A DNA stretch of 64,000 nucleotides from contig JACCIC010000004.1 of NCBI GenBank assembly GCA_018907035.1, forward strand, positions 1,908,501 to 1,972,500, in the 5' to 3' direction. The stretch is from Sycobia sp. Sy_11 (lineage: Eukaryota; Arthropoda; Insecta; Hymenoptera; Epichrysomallidae). The translations under genes and the position numbers were made by a program. Each line of letters starts with the position of its first letter. The stretch's first letter is position 1. The notes below the pieces were generated by a model. That model made no database searches and was not told the DNA's origin. It saw only the letters and a program-made list of their open reading frames with translations. Shown here piece by piece: positions 24,125-47,256 of this stretch.

Positions 24125-24544
24125 TGTCGCATCCAGATACGCTCTGGCGCCACACCGTGCTTCGAAGTGACCCTGCAAATTGGAAAAGCTATATATGATA
24201 TGTATTTAAGGAGTTCTGTATAGACCAACCGCGAAACCGCGCCAAGTCAGTGCGAATAATTCGGGCGAATAATATATTTAATTATTATTATTAGGCCGGG
24301 CGTCGAGTGTCTCGTCGCTGGATTCGCGAAATTGCAGAATTTCGAGGAGGTTCATAGGCGACTATTTTCAAAGGTTGTATTGCGCTCAAAGGACTTCTAT
24401 ATATGTGTGTGCCTAGTTCTTACACAGATGCACTTGGGATGAAAAGAAGTCGCATTCAAAACTTAAATAGATCAATTGTCCTCATTTTCGAAGTACGCTT
24501 TAAACATAATGATCGAATGAGCTGTTTTAGTTTAAAAAAAAAAT

Positions 24545-24812
24545 TACGTGGCGAAGTTTTGTCAGCACTTGACAGATTGTTTCCAAACATTGTGAAACGT
24601 GTTCGGTTGCTACATGGTTATTAAAGTTTGGTAAAGTTTAGCAGCATGTATGAATAAGCCAATTCTGGCAATATTATAGGCAAAGTTTTGGGAACATTTG
24701 GCAAAGTTTGACAATGTTTGTCCGTTCGAAGCTCATTACTGCAATATATCGAAAACAATTTTACCAAACTTTGTCCAACTTGATCAATCATTAGCAGACT
24801 TTGCCAACTATA
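24545..24812. repeat. Palindromic cluster of GGCAAAGTTT-like motifs
   Basis: Motifs of the form GG(C/T)AAAGTTTGG recur in direct orientation (about 24,623-24,635, 24,679-24,688 and 24,700-24,710) and inverted orientation (24,760-24,772 and about 24,794-24,805). A 13-bp perfect inverted pair joins 24,623-24,635 with 24,760-24,772. This looks like a small foldback or decayed non-autonomous transposon. I could not identify a target-site duplication. Confidence 0.5.
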
Positions 24813-24814
24813 TA

Positions 24815-26000
24815 AAATCGACTAGAAAATAGATTACTTCTCCCTTTACATTATTTTCTTTTACAAGGCGGAATCTTCTAACATTGATAGTTTAAAAAAG
24901 CTCTGATACATAAAGAAATTCACAATCAAAATTTTATAATGATAAAAAAACGAAACATGTAAATGCTACGCGATTAAGCGACAATGGAAATGGAAAGTAA
25001 AAACATAAAAATATAATTATACATATGTCTATATTGATAAAATACTTTTGTAAACATATATTGGCCCTCTCATATTTCCATTTTTTCATATGAAATATTT
25101 ACAAAATTGTAATTAAATATTCAAAAATGGTAATTAACTTACTATTAAAAATTTACTTAATTATTTATTACAAGGTCTTTATTTATACTGAATTAAATAT
25201 AAAAACTAAACTTTTAACGAAACAAAAAACAGAGAAAAACTATGAAGATTATTGATATTTGAAAATGTTTTAAAACTTTTTTAGCTCGTTAACGAACTTA
25301 TTCAGTAATAATTCTATCTGATATTTTGTACGTGCTGGTTTTTTATATATCTCTCCAGATCTTTTCTCTGCTTCTTTTCTTCGTTGTGTTCGAGGCATAA
25401 CAAGTTTAATTAAAAAACTTTATCGGTTGTGTTTCTATTTCTTTAAGATACTTCTCGATATTTTCTTATTTCCGGTATCGCATTGATGAGGTCAATGCGG
25501 TGCATTGCCATGGCTAATTCATATGTTTTCCTCGTTGTTATGTATTATATATACGAATAATCAATTCTTCACCTGTTTAATCGTGCTACGTTGTTCTGCA
25601 GGTAAGGTTGATTTCTGTTCTATATGCTGTACAATATATTCCCTTTATTCTATGTACTGTCACTTATTCAAAATACCAATATCTGAAATAATTGTTTTTT
25701 TACAAATAAATAAACAGTGAAAAATCATATCGTATATCAAGCAGCGCGGAAGCGCCTGAAATTCAAGTACAATATATATTTGAAGAGATTCGAAACATTT
25801 CTTGTTTATTTTTTTTAATATTTTTATTACAATTACTATCAATTTTAGAAATTTTTAACATTTATAATATTTTACGTTAAAAATAAAAATATTCAATTCG
25901 GCATATAATATCTTGTACATAATAATAAAATATGAGTATATTGAACATTTTACAGCGTTATTGCGAACTTTAATTATTCAAATTTTTCACTCTCGACAGC
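24815..26000. other. AT-rich DNA, no gene seen
   Basis: Low-complexity sequence. The short frames at 25,505-25,720 (+) and 25,660-25,842 (-) are Ile/Tyr/Lys-rich and match nothing I know. Confidence 0.5.
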
Positions 26001-26460
26001 ATTTAATTTTCCTTGCTATCCCGCTGCAAAATTGGATTTTATGTTATATGCGCTGGGAAAAATTTGTTTTCAAAACTTGTACGTAATGCATTCACGATTA
26101 TCGCAAAGCCGATCTCCGATACCGGAAATAAGCGTCCCACGTTACGGCTACGCTCACTTATAGCTCTTCCGATATATTTGAAAGGCGCCAAAGGGAGAAC
26201 CCGAAAAAAGAATCTCTCGGTCCGCGGGGAGGGAATGGGATGAAAGACAAGAAAGCAAAACAAACAAAAAAACAAACAGTACGGTGCAAAATCAATTTCA
26301 TTTCTTTATCGGAATTTGATGGGTCCACGAACTTTTCTATTATACTTTTGCGCTCGTGCAAACCGAATCCGGGAAGGAAAATCCTCGGAATTTCAAATAC
26401 TTGCGGACTAACAGAGAGGCGCATATGTAAATAAAAATAAATAAAATGCTCCATATATAA
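26000..26460. other. Moderately GC-rich block, function unknown
   Basis: Non-repetitive and open in frames on both strands (64-98 codons), none recognisable. It stands out from AT-rich flanks on both sides, like the other islands, and could be regulatory. Confidence 0.2.
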
Positions 26461-27080
26461 TTAACCTGGAAGGATATTGATTCCCTACGCACCGTAGAAA
26501 TTGGATTATACATTCACGAGAGTTTTATTTTTATATCCATGTCAGACTGTTGATTACGGAAGGACGATCGTTTCAGTAGTTCACAAAAAACTAAAATGTT
26601 CTGAGGTACGTGTTATCTCCCTATATAAACGACTATTAAAATACGTAGTGAGTATACAAAGACGATTTCTCAGCGAATATTTTCTTTTTAATTCTACCTT
26701 TCAAAGCTAAAAAGAAAAGTTTGATTATTCGAAAATAAAGTTTATGTATAAAAACATTAATTTTTTTTAAATTTAATTTGGATATTTTTGACTAAGCGTA
26801 TTAGCGCATTCGAAGAGAAGAACTTAAGTTTAAATAAAAATATTTAAATAGATCTATATTCGTAAATGAATCATTTATCTAACAATTTATTATTGAAAAA
26901 TCACTTAAATATATCACAAAGTTTAAGCTCCCTGCGCTAAATAATGCAACAATCATACGTCTCTTATGGAATTTTAAATAAAATATTTAAAAAAAAACAC
27001 TATTAATTCAGAATATGAAAATATGTAGTTAGTTTAGTTAAACTACTCCTTAATATCAAAGAAATCTTTCCAAGGGTAAA
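26461..27080. other. AT-rich DNA, no gene seen
   Basis: Nothing supported. A 69-codon plus frame (26,501-26,710) is unrecognised. Confidence 0.5.
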
Positions 27081-27084
27081 AGGT

Positions 27085-27700
27085 GCAATGACCCGGGACG
27101 TCGCCCAGCCGTAACATCTAGGGCCGTTGGCTGGCTACCCGCGAGGGCTGCTATACCGACTGGCGCCCGACCAAACGAGATATACTTCTATGCAGTACCG
27201 CTACGTTGTACCGTCTCTTCAATCGCAAGAGTAACATACGACACGCACCACAGCACGCATCGCCGAACGGCTAGTGCCGCTTTAGGGAGCTTATGAGCAC
27301 GCGCTTCGAGAAACTCGAGAAACTGTCTGGCAAATTACTCTGCAATCCTGCGCTAGCCGGTCCTTCAGTACTCCCGTCGCCGACTTAAGGTGCGTCTAGA
27401 CGGCTCACAGTAAGAGCTATACGATACTCGAACGTCATCCTCCCCACGATCTCCTTCGGATCTGAGCTTTGGTACGTCCAGGTACGCGTTACCCCGCAAA
27501 AATTGTAAGCTGAGTGCACCGCGTTCGTGGTTGAGCCTGGGTACATCCGGGTCAGTGTCCTTGGATCTCCCATAGACCTCGACGCATGCAATAGGTACAG
27601 GGTTAATGCGGGGATTGGTCCGGTACCAGATTGTGCGCGATGGAGTAAATGCATGATTGCTAAGCTACGAGACAAAAACAGGGTGACATACACAAACATA
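27085..27700 (-). other. Sharply bounded GC-rich insert of unknown origin with a 104-codon frame
   Basis: About 600 bases of GC-rich, non-repetitive sequence switch abruptly from and to AT-rich DNA. On the minus strand a 104-codon frame (27,385-27,699) contains PGSTTNAVHSAYNFCGVTRT and ends IALTVSRLDAP. I do not recognise it. Beyond its stop, towards 27,085, the GC-rich sequence continues with no long open frame. The block could be a decayed retroposed gene, part of an unfamiliar mobile element, or captured foreign DNA. There is no splice signal or poly-A tract that decides between these. Confidence 0.3.
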
Positions 27701-28400
27701 CACTAATACCAATACAGATGAATTGCCAATTGTATCAGGATTAAAGATGAGGAATTAAATTATGCCCATTCACTTTTGCTTCTCCGAAACCCTATACCAA
27801 ATTCTGGCTTTCGTCGAAGCGTTCGGCAGCGGGAGTCATACCGGTATAAAGTTAACAAAACATCTATTTTACACTAATATTTTCGCTTAAAATTAATTAA
27901 TTTTTCTTAGAAATTGAACATTGGCAACACTGTTTCGCTTACGCTGACATGCATTTCTGTTTTTAAAATACGATATTAATTTTACTTTCTGATCAAGATT
28001 TGTTTCGTAATTGGTTTCAACTGTACTGGTGAGAGATATTCTTATAAATGAACTAACAATAAGTAAGACATTATTTGTTAAATGGTGACGGCGGTTGTCT
28101 AATTTCATATTCCAAAAGCGTTGAATTTATTCTCTAGGACTTATTTCTTGAAACGCTTATACTTAATCTAACATTTGTATCCACGATCTTTAGTTGGTGC
28201 TGTAATTATCAAAGTAGTAACTTACAGAAAGACATTGATCACTTCCATGAATAAATCCATTATAGTTGTCCAGCAATTCTGAAGTTTATGAACTGTCTGA
28301 CATCTTTTACTTATCTTTTTTTATCATGATGTTCAAATCTATCGCGATTTCGATATCTAGTGTTTTTATTCACTAGATTTTTTCATTCCTTAGTCAAAGA
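27701..28400. other. AT-rich DNA, no gene seen
   Basis: Nothing supported apart from possible decayed LINE sequence towards the right edge. Confidence 0.45.
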
Positions 28401-28404
28401 TTAT

Positions 28405-28560
28405 AATTTAGAATTCTTCAAGGAAACTTGATTGGGTCTCTGTTATTTTAATTATTTGTGAATGATACTCTTGATTCTCTCTGCTGGTGATCTTATCATA
28501 AGTATGCAAATGATTTCACAATCTTTGTAAAGGCAAATTTACAGATTATTCGAATATTAT
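28405..28560 (+). mobile_element. Second decayed LINE reverse-transcriptase fragment
   Basis: One plus frame reads EFFKET, a stop, GSLLF, a stop, LFVNDTLDSLCW, a stop, then KYANDFTIFVKA. This is the spacing of the GPLLF...NDL...YADD core of a non-LTR reverse transcriptase, with YADD changed to YAND and three stops. It parallels the fragment at 21.0-21.4 kb. The copy is dead. Sequence to about 28,900 may be its remaining 3' part. Confidence 0.7.
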
Positions 28561-29055
28561 TAAGCATGTTAATGAAGATATTTTCAACCTTTCATCCTGA
28601 GCCCTTTCAACCCCTTATGAAACCTCTTCTCAAGCCTCTGAATTGTTGATCAATTTTAATAAGACACAAGCAATTTAAATTGACACGCGAAACTTTATGA
28701 TCCGTCTAAATATAGTCGTTTCATCGCCGTTCTGTACTGGGACGCATCATTGTTATATAACTGATCGCAAATACTTTGCTGTGCTCTCCATGCTTAAAAC
28801 ATTTAAAGACTGTCTGCCTTTTAGTGGTCAAATGATTTATTTTTCTATATTTAAATATTATTGCACAACCTTATTTCTAGATATCTGATTTGACTTCGTA
28901 TTAAATTAAGTCAATGCAAAAATTCAGCAATCCATTTTACTTTACATATTAGTTGGTTTGAAAATATTTTACTTGCTTATAAATCATAGGACATAGTACC
29001 GTATATTTTAAGACAAAGGACATTCTTACATGAGTTGTACATTGAATTGTAAAAA
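28561..29055. other. AT-rich DNA, probable LINE remnant or nothing
   Basis: No motif I can read with confidence. A 63-codon frame (28,697-28,888, +) has no recognised family. Confidence 0.4.
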
Positions 29056-29059
29056 GTTA

Positions 29060-29718
29060 AATGCTTTGTTCAAGACATTTGTGCTCCGTATGTAGGGGTA
29101 AGCTAGGAAAATTTGTCTCAGCATTTTCCGTCTTATGTCGGCGAGATACTACAGTAAGCCCTTTACCTCCGCCTCTCCATAAATACAGAAAAATATCTGA
29201 AGAGCAGATGCACCGAGTGTTATAAACAGAAGAATAGCTGTTGACCATGCTGAGGAGGAGAGGGAGCTGTGAATACACGTAGAAGTAATAAACTTCCGCC
29301 CGGTCACACGGTAAATACGATCTCTAGGAGTGTGCCTATGGAGAAGGACCGAGAGGAATTGGGCGTTGATTTTCTTCGGATGGGAAAAAACGCTAAGGTG
29401 ACAGGCAGTATTGTCCGTTTCGTCTCTGCGTGTGAATCATTCTCCGTCTAATGTTTTTGTACGCTAAGTGTACGCAGCGTTTTCGATTATCCGTTTGAAT
29501 CGAACCTCGTGCTTAAGTGCGTCACGAATTATATTTTGTGTGAGTTACGAGGTGGTGCTCGTGTCAAACCAGCGACTCCTGCAGAGCGTTCTCATGTCTC
29601 TGTCGTGTTTTGTGCTCTTTTTCTGCCTTCGGAGCTGCGGTGCGCCTAGATATTGTGAAAAACACCTTTTGCTCGACTGGGGATTGACTGTAGACGAGCA
29701 CCATCAGCATCATATCTT

Positions 29719-29775
<57 letters not shown>

Positions 29776-29830
29776 ATGGCCGGTCTGTTTCAGGTATCGT
29801 ATGATGTGAGGTAGTATAATTTCCGTATTT
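29060..29830. other. GC-richer region with open frames on both strands
   Basis: Composition rises relative to the flanks, and several frames of 60-113 codons overlap. On the plus strand an ATG at 29,594 begins MSLSCFVLFFCLRSCGAP, which would make a plausible secretion signal cleaved after a small residue. The frame then runs into the (CT)n tract, encoding Ser-Leu repeats, and stops at 29,809. I do not recognise the peptide, so this may be chance. Confidence 0.2.
29723..29771. repeat. (CT)n microsatellite
   Basis: 49 bases of perfect CT dinucleotide. Confidence 0.97.
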
Positions 29831-29942
29831 GTGTGACTTTGAAGCTGAATACGTTGTAATAATTGTCGTTGTCATCGAATTGTTTATATTAATTCACTTT
29901 CCGTGTTTATGTATTTAAGTGCAAATATATTTATTATATAAC

Positions 29943-30011
29943 ACACTGATATTTTAAGGGCTTTTCTCCCACCTTATGACTGGGGTTTTTATGCCGGCTA
30001 AATATCAGTGT
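29943..30011. repeat. Short inverted repeat around a GC-rich centre
   Basis: ACACTGATATTT (29,943-29,954) is exactly inverted at 30,000-30,011, with a 45-base centre. It could form a hairpin or be the core of a foldback element. No function is known. Confidence 0.6.
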
Positions 30012-30108
30012 TTAGGTTTATTTATTAATTAAAGATTTTATATGTTTAAAAACTCCTGTATATTTATTTACAAACATTGCATCATCCACCTGTACGTCAC
30101 TTTAATAT

Positions 30109-30110
<2 letters not shown>

Positions 30111-30159
<49 letters not shown>
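30111..30159. repeat. (AT)n microsatellite
   Basis: 49 bases of perfect AT dinucleotide. Confidence 0.97.
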
Positions 30160-30162
<3 letters not shown>

Positions 30163-32212
30163 ACTTACTCGAGTCAGGTAAGAGTTACTTTGTAATTATT
30201 ATAAAATAAAGACATGCTTTCATGTCACGAACCATGGGCATCTTTTATATACTTTTGATATTTAATTTAAATTTTATTTTATTTTTTATTAATTTTGTTA
30301 TTATCATATCAACCTCATTCGTGATATGCTTTGTACTATGTATTTCAAATCTTGCTTGACTAAGACGGACCGTAGTCTTTAATCTAATCTCACTCCTACT
30401 CTCACTCTTTCTCGCTCTCACTATCTCTCTTTTTCGATCCCTCTTTTTCCATTAAAAAAAATATATTCAAAGAGCCATATGAACCCATAATATGCATTCA
30501 TATCTACGTAAATCCGGAAACCGAGGGTTTACAGAGCGCTCGGGAGAATCACGCTCAAAGCGAAATAATTAGTAAGGTGGAAAATAACGTTGCCGTGACA
30601 CGGCTACGAGAATAAAATAAAAAAATCCGAGTTGAATGGTAATCCTCGCCTTCAAAAGCCGATGCATCTTGTTAATTATACCATTGCGCTGTACTGTGTA
30701 TGCAAGAAAACATGCAAGATACGAGAGAACGCCTGACCTCTTTATTAAAAAGTTTCGATTCCAAAAAAAAAACAGGCTGTCCTGCGAGATTTGAGTGCGA
30801 GCTGTGTTATGAACAAAAAAGTGGAATTATTTTATTCGTCTAATTTCTTACATTTTTAATAAATTATATTCAAAAGTATATTTCCAATTTTAAAAAAAAA
30901 TCTTAGGGTGATAATCGTGAAAATATTTATAATTTTTTTTATTATTATTTATCACTTCGTTTTTCCAAAACAAAAACTAGAAGGATTTATTGAAATATAT
31001 TAGTTTTGGTCGCAAGATGAAAAATCCTGCTACTTATTTTTGCAAACATCAGGATTTTATTGGTTTTCAATGCAAATGGTGGAATGTGATGTGTCTGTAG
31101 AATTTATCTTCTTATTTTAGATAACTAATACAACTAAAAATCGAATTTTGAATAGAAAATAATATTTTACTACATTATTATACGTCATTAAGATTCAATA
31201 GTTATTCAAAAAATTATTAAGTTAAAAGCTATTAATAAATAAGTTAAGAAACCAAAATATTATGATTTCGATTTTAATAAGTCTTTATTAAAAATTTGTA
31301 CATAAGGTTGTAAATTAGTTTGAAGTTCAAATTCGAAGGTCATGGTATGCCCTTCAGCATCCGGTGTTCTCTCTCCCAACATAAAACTCTAAAATTAATT
31401 TCGTATATATTAAATGTTCAGCTTATCGAAATTGGATTGACATTTGAATTGCGTAACGTTTCAAACCCAGCTTAATTTAGTAATTTTATGATTTGAATAT
31501 ATTTTAAATATATTTGTGAAAACAAAAAAAGTGAAATTTAGCAATTTTTGTGAATAAAAAGTCATTACCTTATATCGAGAGTTAGAAAGTTGTCCTAACA
31601 GTTTTATTTGTTATTCAATAGAACAGGTTTCCAAGTGATATTTATGTTATAAAAAATTCTTATATCGATTAGTCTACAAGTTTGGCTCAAGTTCAAATCC
31701 TTTTTTCCCCCAAATAAGTTTACTGTATATCTTTATTTATCACTAGCGTGTGTGTATATATACGCTTATACGCATATGTGAGGTAAAATAAATATTGTTT
31801 GTAACTATTGTCGATAAACGATTTGAAAAATATTAATATCATTGTAAAAATATTAATAATATAATATTATAAATTATGGACCAATGAATTACTCAGTTTG
31901 GTCTATCATTTATCTTTTACCTAGTTGTCAGAGTGATGATGAACCGACCTATCGAAAGCATTTGAAAACAAGTTTTTACAAATAAGATTTCTGACAGATA
32001 ATGAGTTCAATAGATGCCAATACACAATATCTCCCGTTATGAAATGAAAGCATATTTGTTAATATTTCTTTTAAATAAAAATCTAATCTTATTTATTTTA
32101 TATTACTATACATTCCATATATAGTATATTAGTAAAATATCGAAATCATAACGGATAAAGAAAACATTCGTATTATCTAATGATCATGTATACAATTGAG
32201 TAGTATTTTATG

Positions 32213-32215
<3 letters not shown>
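30160..32215. other. AT-rich intergenic DNA with one more complex patch
   Basis: No coding frame. The patch at 30,480-30,810 has balanced composition and short TAAT motifs and could be regulatory; that is inference only. The remainder is low-complexity. Confidence 0.45.

Positions 32216-32216
<1 letters not shown>

Positions 32217-32271
<55 letters not shown>
32217..32271. repeat. (TA)n microsatellite
   Basis: 55 bases of perfect TA dinucleotide. Confidence 0.97.
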
Positions 32272-32274
<3 letters not shown>

Positions 32275-32421
32275 ACGTAAATATTAATAAATAAAAAAAA
32301 ATTCGAATTATCCCTCTATCATTAATTTGAATGTATTTCTACGAATCTGCCTACATGTGCACGAAAATTTAGTTCAATACTCCATGAGCGCAGTCGAGAA
32401 AGCGCCTCTAATATGTATATC

Positions 32422-32433
<12 letters not shown>

Positions 32434-32485
<52 letters not shown>
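32434..32485. repeat. (TA)n microsatellite
   Basis: 52 bases of perfect TA dinucleotide preceded by TGTG. It makes an Ile/Tyr-rich frame that is not a gene. Confidence 0.97.
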
Positions 32486-32487
<2 letters not shown>

Positions 32488-32604
32488 AACACAAAGTGAA
32501 CTTTCGATCTTGAGCCAATGCTTTTAGAATCGCCAAAAGGCTATGACAACCCTAGACCGTGGGTCCAACCACCTTGTTCCAATAACCCCCCCCCCTCCCA
32601 ACAA

Positions 32605-32649
32605 ACCACACACACACGCATACGCGCGCGCTGCACACACACACACACA
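32605..32649. repeat. Interrupted (CA)n with a CGCG interruption
   Basis: Two CA runs separated by ACGCGCGCGCTG, alternating purine and pyrimidine throughout, preceded by a poly-C run near 32,586-32,595. Confidence 0.9.
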
Positions 32650-32744
32650 TAGTAGGGCAATGCTCTTCAATGTTAACTAACTCAAACTGAGACCCGCTAG
32701 AATGCTTCAGCATTCTTTGTGACTAATGAAATATTCATGTACCG

Positions 32745-32781
32745 AAATAATAATAATAATAACATTAATAATAATAATAAT
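32745..32781. repeat. (AAT)n microsatellite
   Basis: AAT trinucleotide repeat with one interruption (AACATT). Confidence 0.9.
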
Positions 32782-32784
32782 CAT

Positions 32785-44487
<11,703 letters not shown>

Positions 44488-46317
44488 GTGAGTAAATTAC
44501 GTTATTAAGGTTTTTGCTCTTTCAACTCTATATAATTCATTATCCAAGGTCTAAGGGTATTTATCCGCAACAATTGCTTATGCCATTTACATGTTTACAT
44601 GCTTTAATTTTCATAAAAATGCACTAACACTGTTTCAAGAGGCTTCTTACATTAAGTAGTAAAAACGGGTAATTTTAGGCTGAAAACTGGAAAAAGAATT
44701 TACAATAACATTTCTAGTATAAATATTAGATTTTGACTATTGGAATATTTGACTATTTGTTTTTGATCTAAATAGACATTCTTTTGATTCTATTTCAAGT
44801 CTTCAAAATAATGCGTATATTATATATCTATATATAATACTGCACTATTATATATAGATATATAATAGTATAATAAATCGACTTTGTGACTACATGAATC
44901 TCGTTCTTTATTTTTGGCTCAAGTTTAATTACTTTAATGACTTTGTGCATTTGCTAAAGTTGTTTTAAAACTACCAAATAAACAAAGAGATAGGCATTTA
45001 TAATTATAGTTTTTTACTTATCGGACACTCAAAATTTGAACAAAAATTTTTTTCTTCGAGTTTATCCAAAACTTTAATTTCCAAGGTTTTATTGTGGTAC
45101 AAGGATGAAAGTAAACACCTAGAAAGTAATTATATATTAATGCAACTATTTTCATAGCTCTGGCTGTAAAAGAGAACGCTTTCAAAGATTTATGATTTCA
45201 ATTTAAACTATTATAGAGTTTTCCATGAAACTTTCCTGTTCTGTTAGAATTAATAAAACACACAGAACAGACATTTGAATAAATAATCATTTATTTACAA
45301 TTAAAATGTTTTGCGCATAGACAATTCTGTAGTATGTTCGACTTTCTAGAATTAATAATTCAGATAATCAATATATTTGATTACTACAGAATCCAGTAAT
45401 CGGAAGGAAATTTTGTATAACAGAAACTTTGGTAATTTTACTATTAAAATAGATCAGCCAGAATTATAAAACCGGAATTGCAGAGTTTGTAAATTCAATG
45501 TATATTTAGTAAATGGAATAGTTACTAAATATAATAAATGAATATAATGCATTGAATAAAATGAGTTAAATTCAATAAATAGATCAAATCATTAAATAAA
45601 TTTAAAATATCAACGGTTCACTTAATTCAAAATATTTTATAATTATAATTATACATTATAATTGAATGTACTAATTAATGATAACTAGACATATCGTTCC
45701 TTTATTCCTATTATTTATATCATTATGGATATAATATAAGCTTCGAACCAGTTTAATATGTCCGAAAAGAGCGAACTAAATTATGGTTTTCCGAGAGAAC
45801 AGGCTATGCTACGTTGAAATATGCAGTTATTTCAGAGATTCACGACATTACAAAAGTATCATATTGAAGATTAAATTTCTATGCAATTTGCACCTGAAAA
45901 AGTTATTTCAGATTTCTACTCCATCACTTCATCCATATAAAATGGATAAGTCTACAATCTCGGTGTAACATTATAAAACTTTACATTCTCTCGGAAGTCA
46001 AGATTATCAATAAAAGTTATCATTTGAAAAATATAATCTGCTTTTAAATCATTATGAAATATAATCTCTGAATTATTGCTGCAATAAGGTAGTATTTAAG
46101 TGCATAGCAAAAAATTACGATAAATGCAAAATGACTTATAAGTGAAATATAGTAGTAATAGAAGTAGAGTTAGTAATTAAACATTTTATGATTATCGGAT
46201 CGTAAACAAAATATACAGCCAATAAATAATATGCAAAGAAAAAAAAGGTAGAATTTGTCTGGCAACCGCGATTGTTTATCCAAATCTTTTTCTTCATATT
46301 TAAAGCAGTTAATAATA
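44488..46317 (+). other. Ace-1: Start of Ace-1 intron 6; AT-rich, no further exon found
   Basis: AT-rich sequence after the exon 6 donor. I searched for an acceptor followed by a phase-matching short frame with a Cys and a hydrophobic tail and found none that convinced me. A 61-codon frame at 45,783-45,968 does not fit. Confidence 0.5.
44818..44867. repeat. Perfect 22-bp inverted repeat with 6-base loop
   Basis: Arms at 44,818-44,839 and 44,846-44,867 are exact reverse complements around CTGCAC. They are purely AT apart from one C/G pair. The RNA would form a stable hairpin in Ace-1 intron 6. It probably arose from a TA repeat or foldback element. Confidence 0.9.
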
Positions 46318-47254
46318 CGAAGTCAGACCATTAAGTAATGCGACCGATTTTATTTTTCGGCCTGTGATAATACTGCAAACCTGTAACTCCGCCACCGTAA
46401 TATTAGATCCCTATTCTCTCGATTGAGACCTTAAGAGCCCTTGTACGATCATTTCTTCGCCAGCTGTTTAGTGTTTTGTAACAACGCGCAAATAGTGCTT
46501 GACACAGAAATGGAAAAGAGAAATTTTCAGCAACGATGCGCCATACAACTATGTGCGAAAGTCGACGAAATCACGACAGAAACATATGAAGAAGTGCTTA
46601 AAGTGTATCGTTGTGATGCCCTGAGTTGTAGTCAGGTGCTTCGGTGGCATGCCGATTTTAAAAAAGGCCGTGAGAGCGTTAAAGACGAGGCGTAGAGACT
46701 GAGCAAGTCCAAAGTGAAAACCATGTTCATTTGCTCCTTAGACAGCAAAAGGGTGGTTCAAAAAGAGTTTTTACCACCTGGAGAAACCGTAAATCAAGTA
46801 TTCTACCGCAATGTGTTCGAAAAATTACGAAAGAGGGTACTCAGAATGCATCCAGAGATCGCAAAGACTTGGGTTCTGCATCACGACAATGCTCCCTGTC
46901 ACAGTGCGTTTAGTATCGCTCATTTTTTACCGTCTAAAGGCATCGCAATGTTACCACAATCACCTTATTCACCGAACATGTCATCCTGCGACTTTTTCCT
47001 TATCCCCCATTTGAAAAATTTCGTCAAAGGTCGACATTTTGACTCCGTTGAACACATCCAAGTATCTGTGACGATGGTACTCGGAGAGGACCCACAATAA
47101 ATGTTCTAGAATTGTTACGAAAATTGGAAAACTCGCTGGAATAAGTGTATAGATACGGGAGGGAGCTACTTTGAAGAGAATCGTAGCGATGTACCTTAAT
47201 TTAAAATATACTCGTTTTTTTAATTTTGTCGCATTACTTAATGGTCTGACCTCA
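46318..47254 (+). mobile_element. Mariner element, internally deleted, both TIRs present
   Basis: A 937-base element flanked by TA on both sides (46,316-46,317 and 47,255-47,256). The terminal inverted repeats match over at least 22 continuous bases (46,323-46,344 and 47,228-47,249; core TCAGACCATTAAGTAATG), with a few mismatches in the outermost bases. A full-length mariner is about 1.3 kb, so roughly 300-400 bases are missing from the middle. Perfect TIR cores suggest a fairly recent insertion that could have been mobilised in trans. The scrap at 16,961-17,191 is the same family. Confidence 0.96.
46510..47199 (+). pseudogene. Mariner transposase pseudogene (internal deletion, three stops)
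   Basis: The reading frame starts MEKRNFQQRCAIQLC and keeps the N-terminal helix-turn-helix region (SCSQVLRWHADFKKGRES). It then jumps straight to SKSKVKTMFICSLDSKRVV in the catalytic half. The deletion of roughly 100 residues removes the linker and the first catalytic Asp. HHDNAPCHSA, with the second Asp, remains. The third Asp, expected in YSPD, is Asn (YSPNMSSCDFF). In-frame stops lie at 46,693, 47,098 and 47,107, and the frame continues through them to KTRWNKCIDTGGSYFE. It cannot encode an active enzyme. Confidence 0.93.
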
Positions 47255-47256
47255 TA

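Larger units (their letters stand above)
23720..24345. promoter_or_regulatory. GC-rich region with AT and GA microsatellites
   Basis: A GC-richer block (23,780-23,930 and 24,120-24,345) around two adjacent microsatellites. Frames on both strands (88-106 codons) run through the repeats, giving Ile/Tyr and Arg/Glu runs, and are not genes. A regulatory region or promoter is possible, by analogy with the other islands. Confidence 0.2.

Noticed and set aside
24403..24624. 73-codon plus frame
   Set aside because: It has no recognisable family, and its 3' part overlaps the foldback motif cluster.
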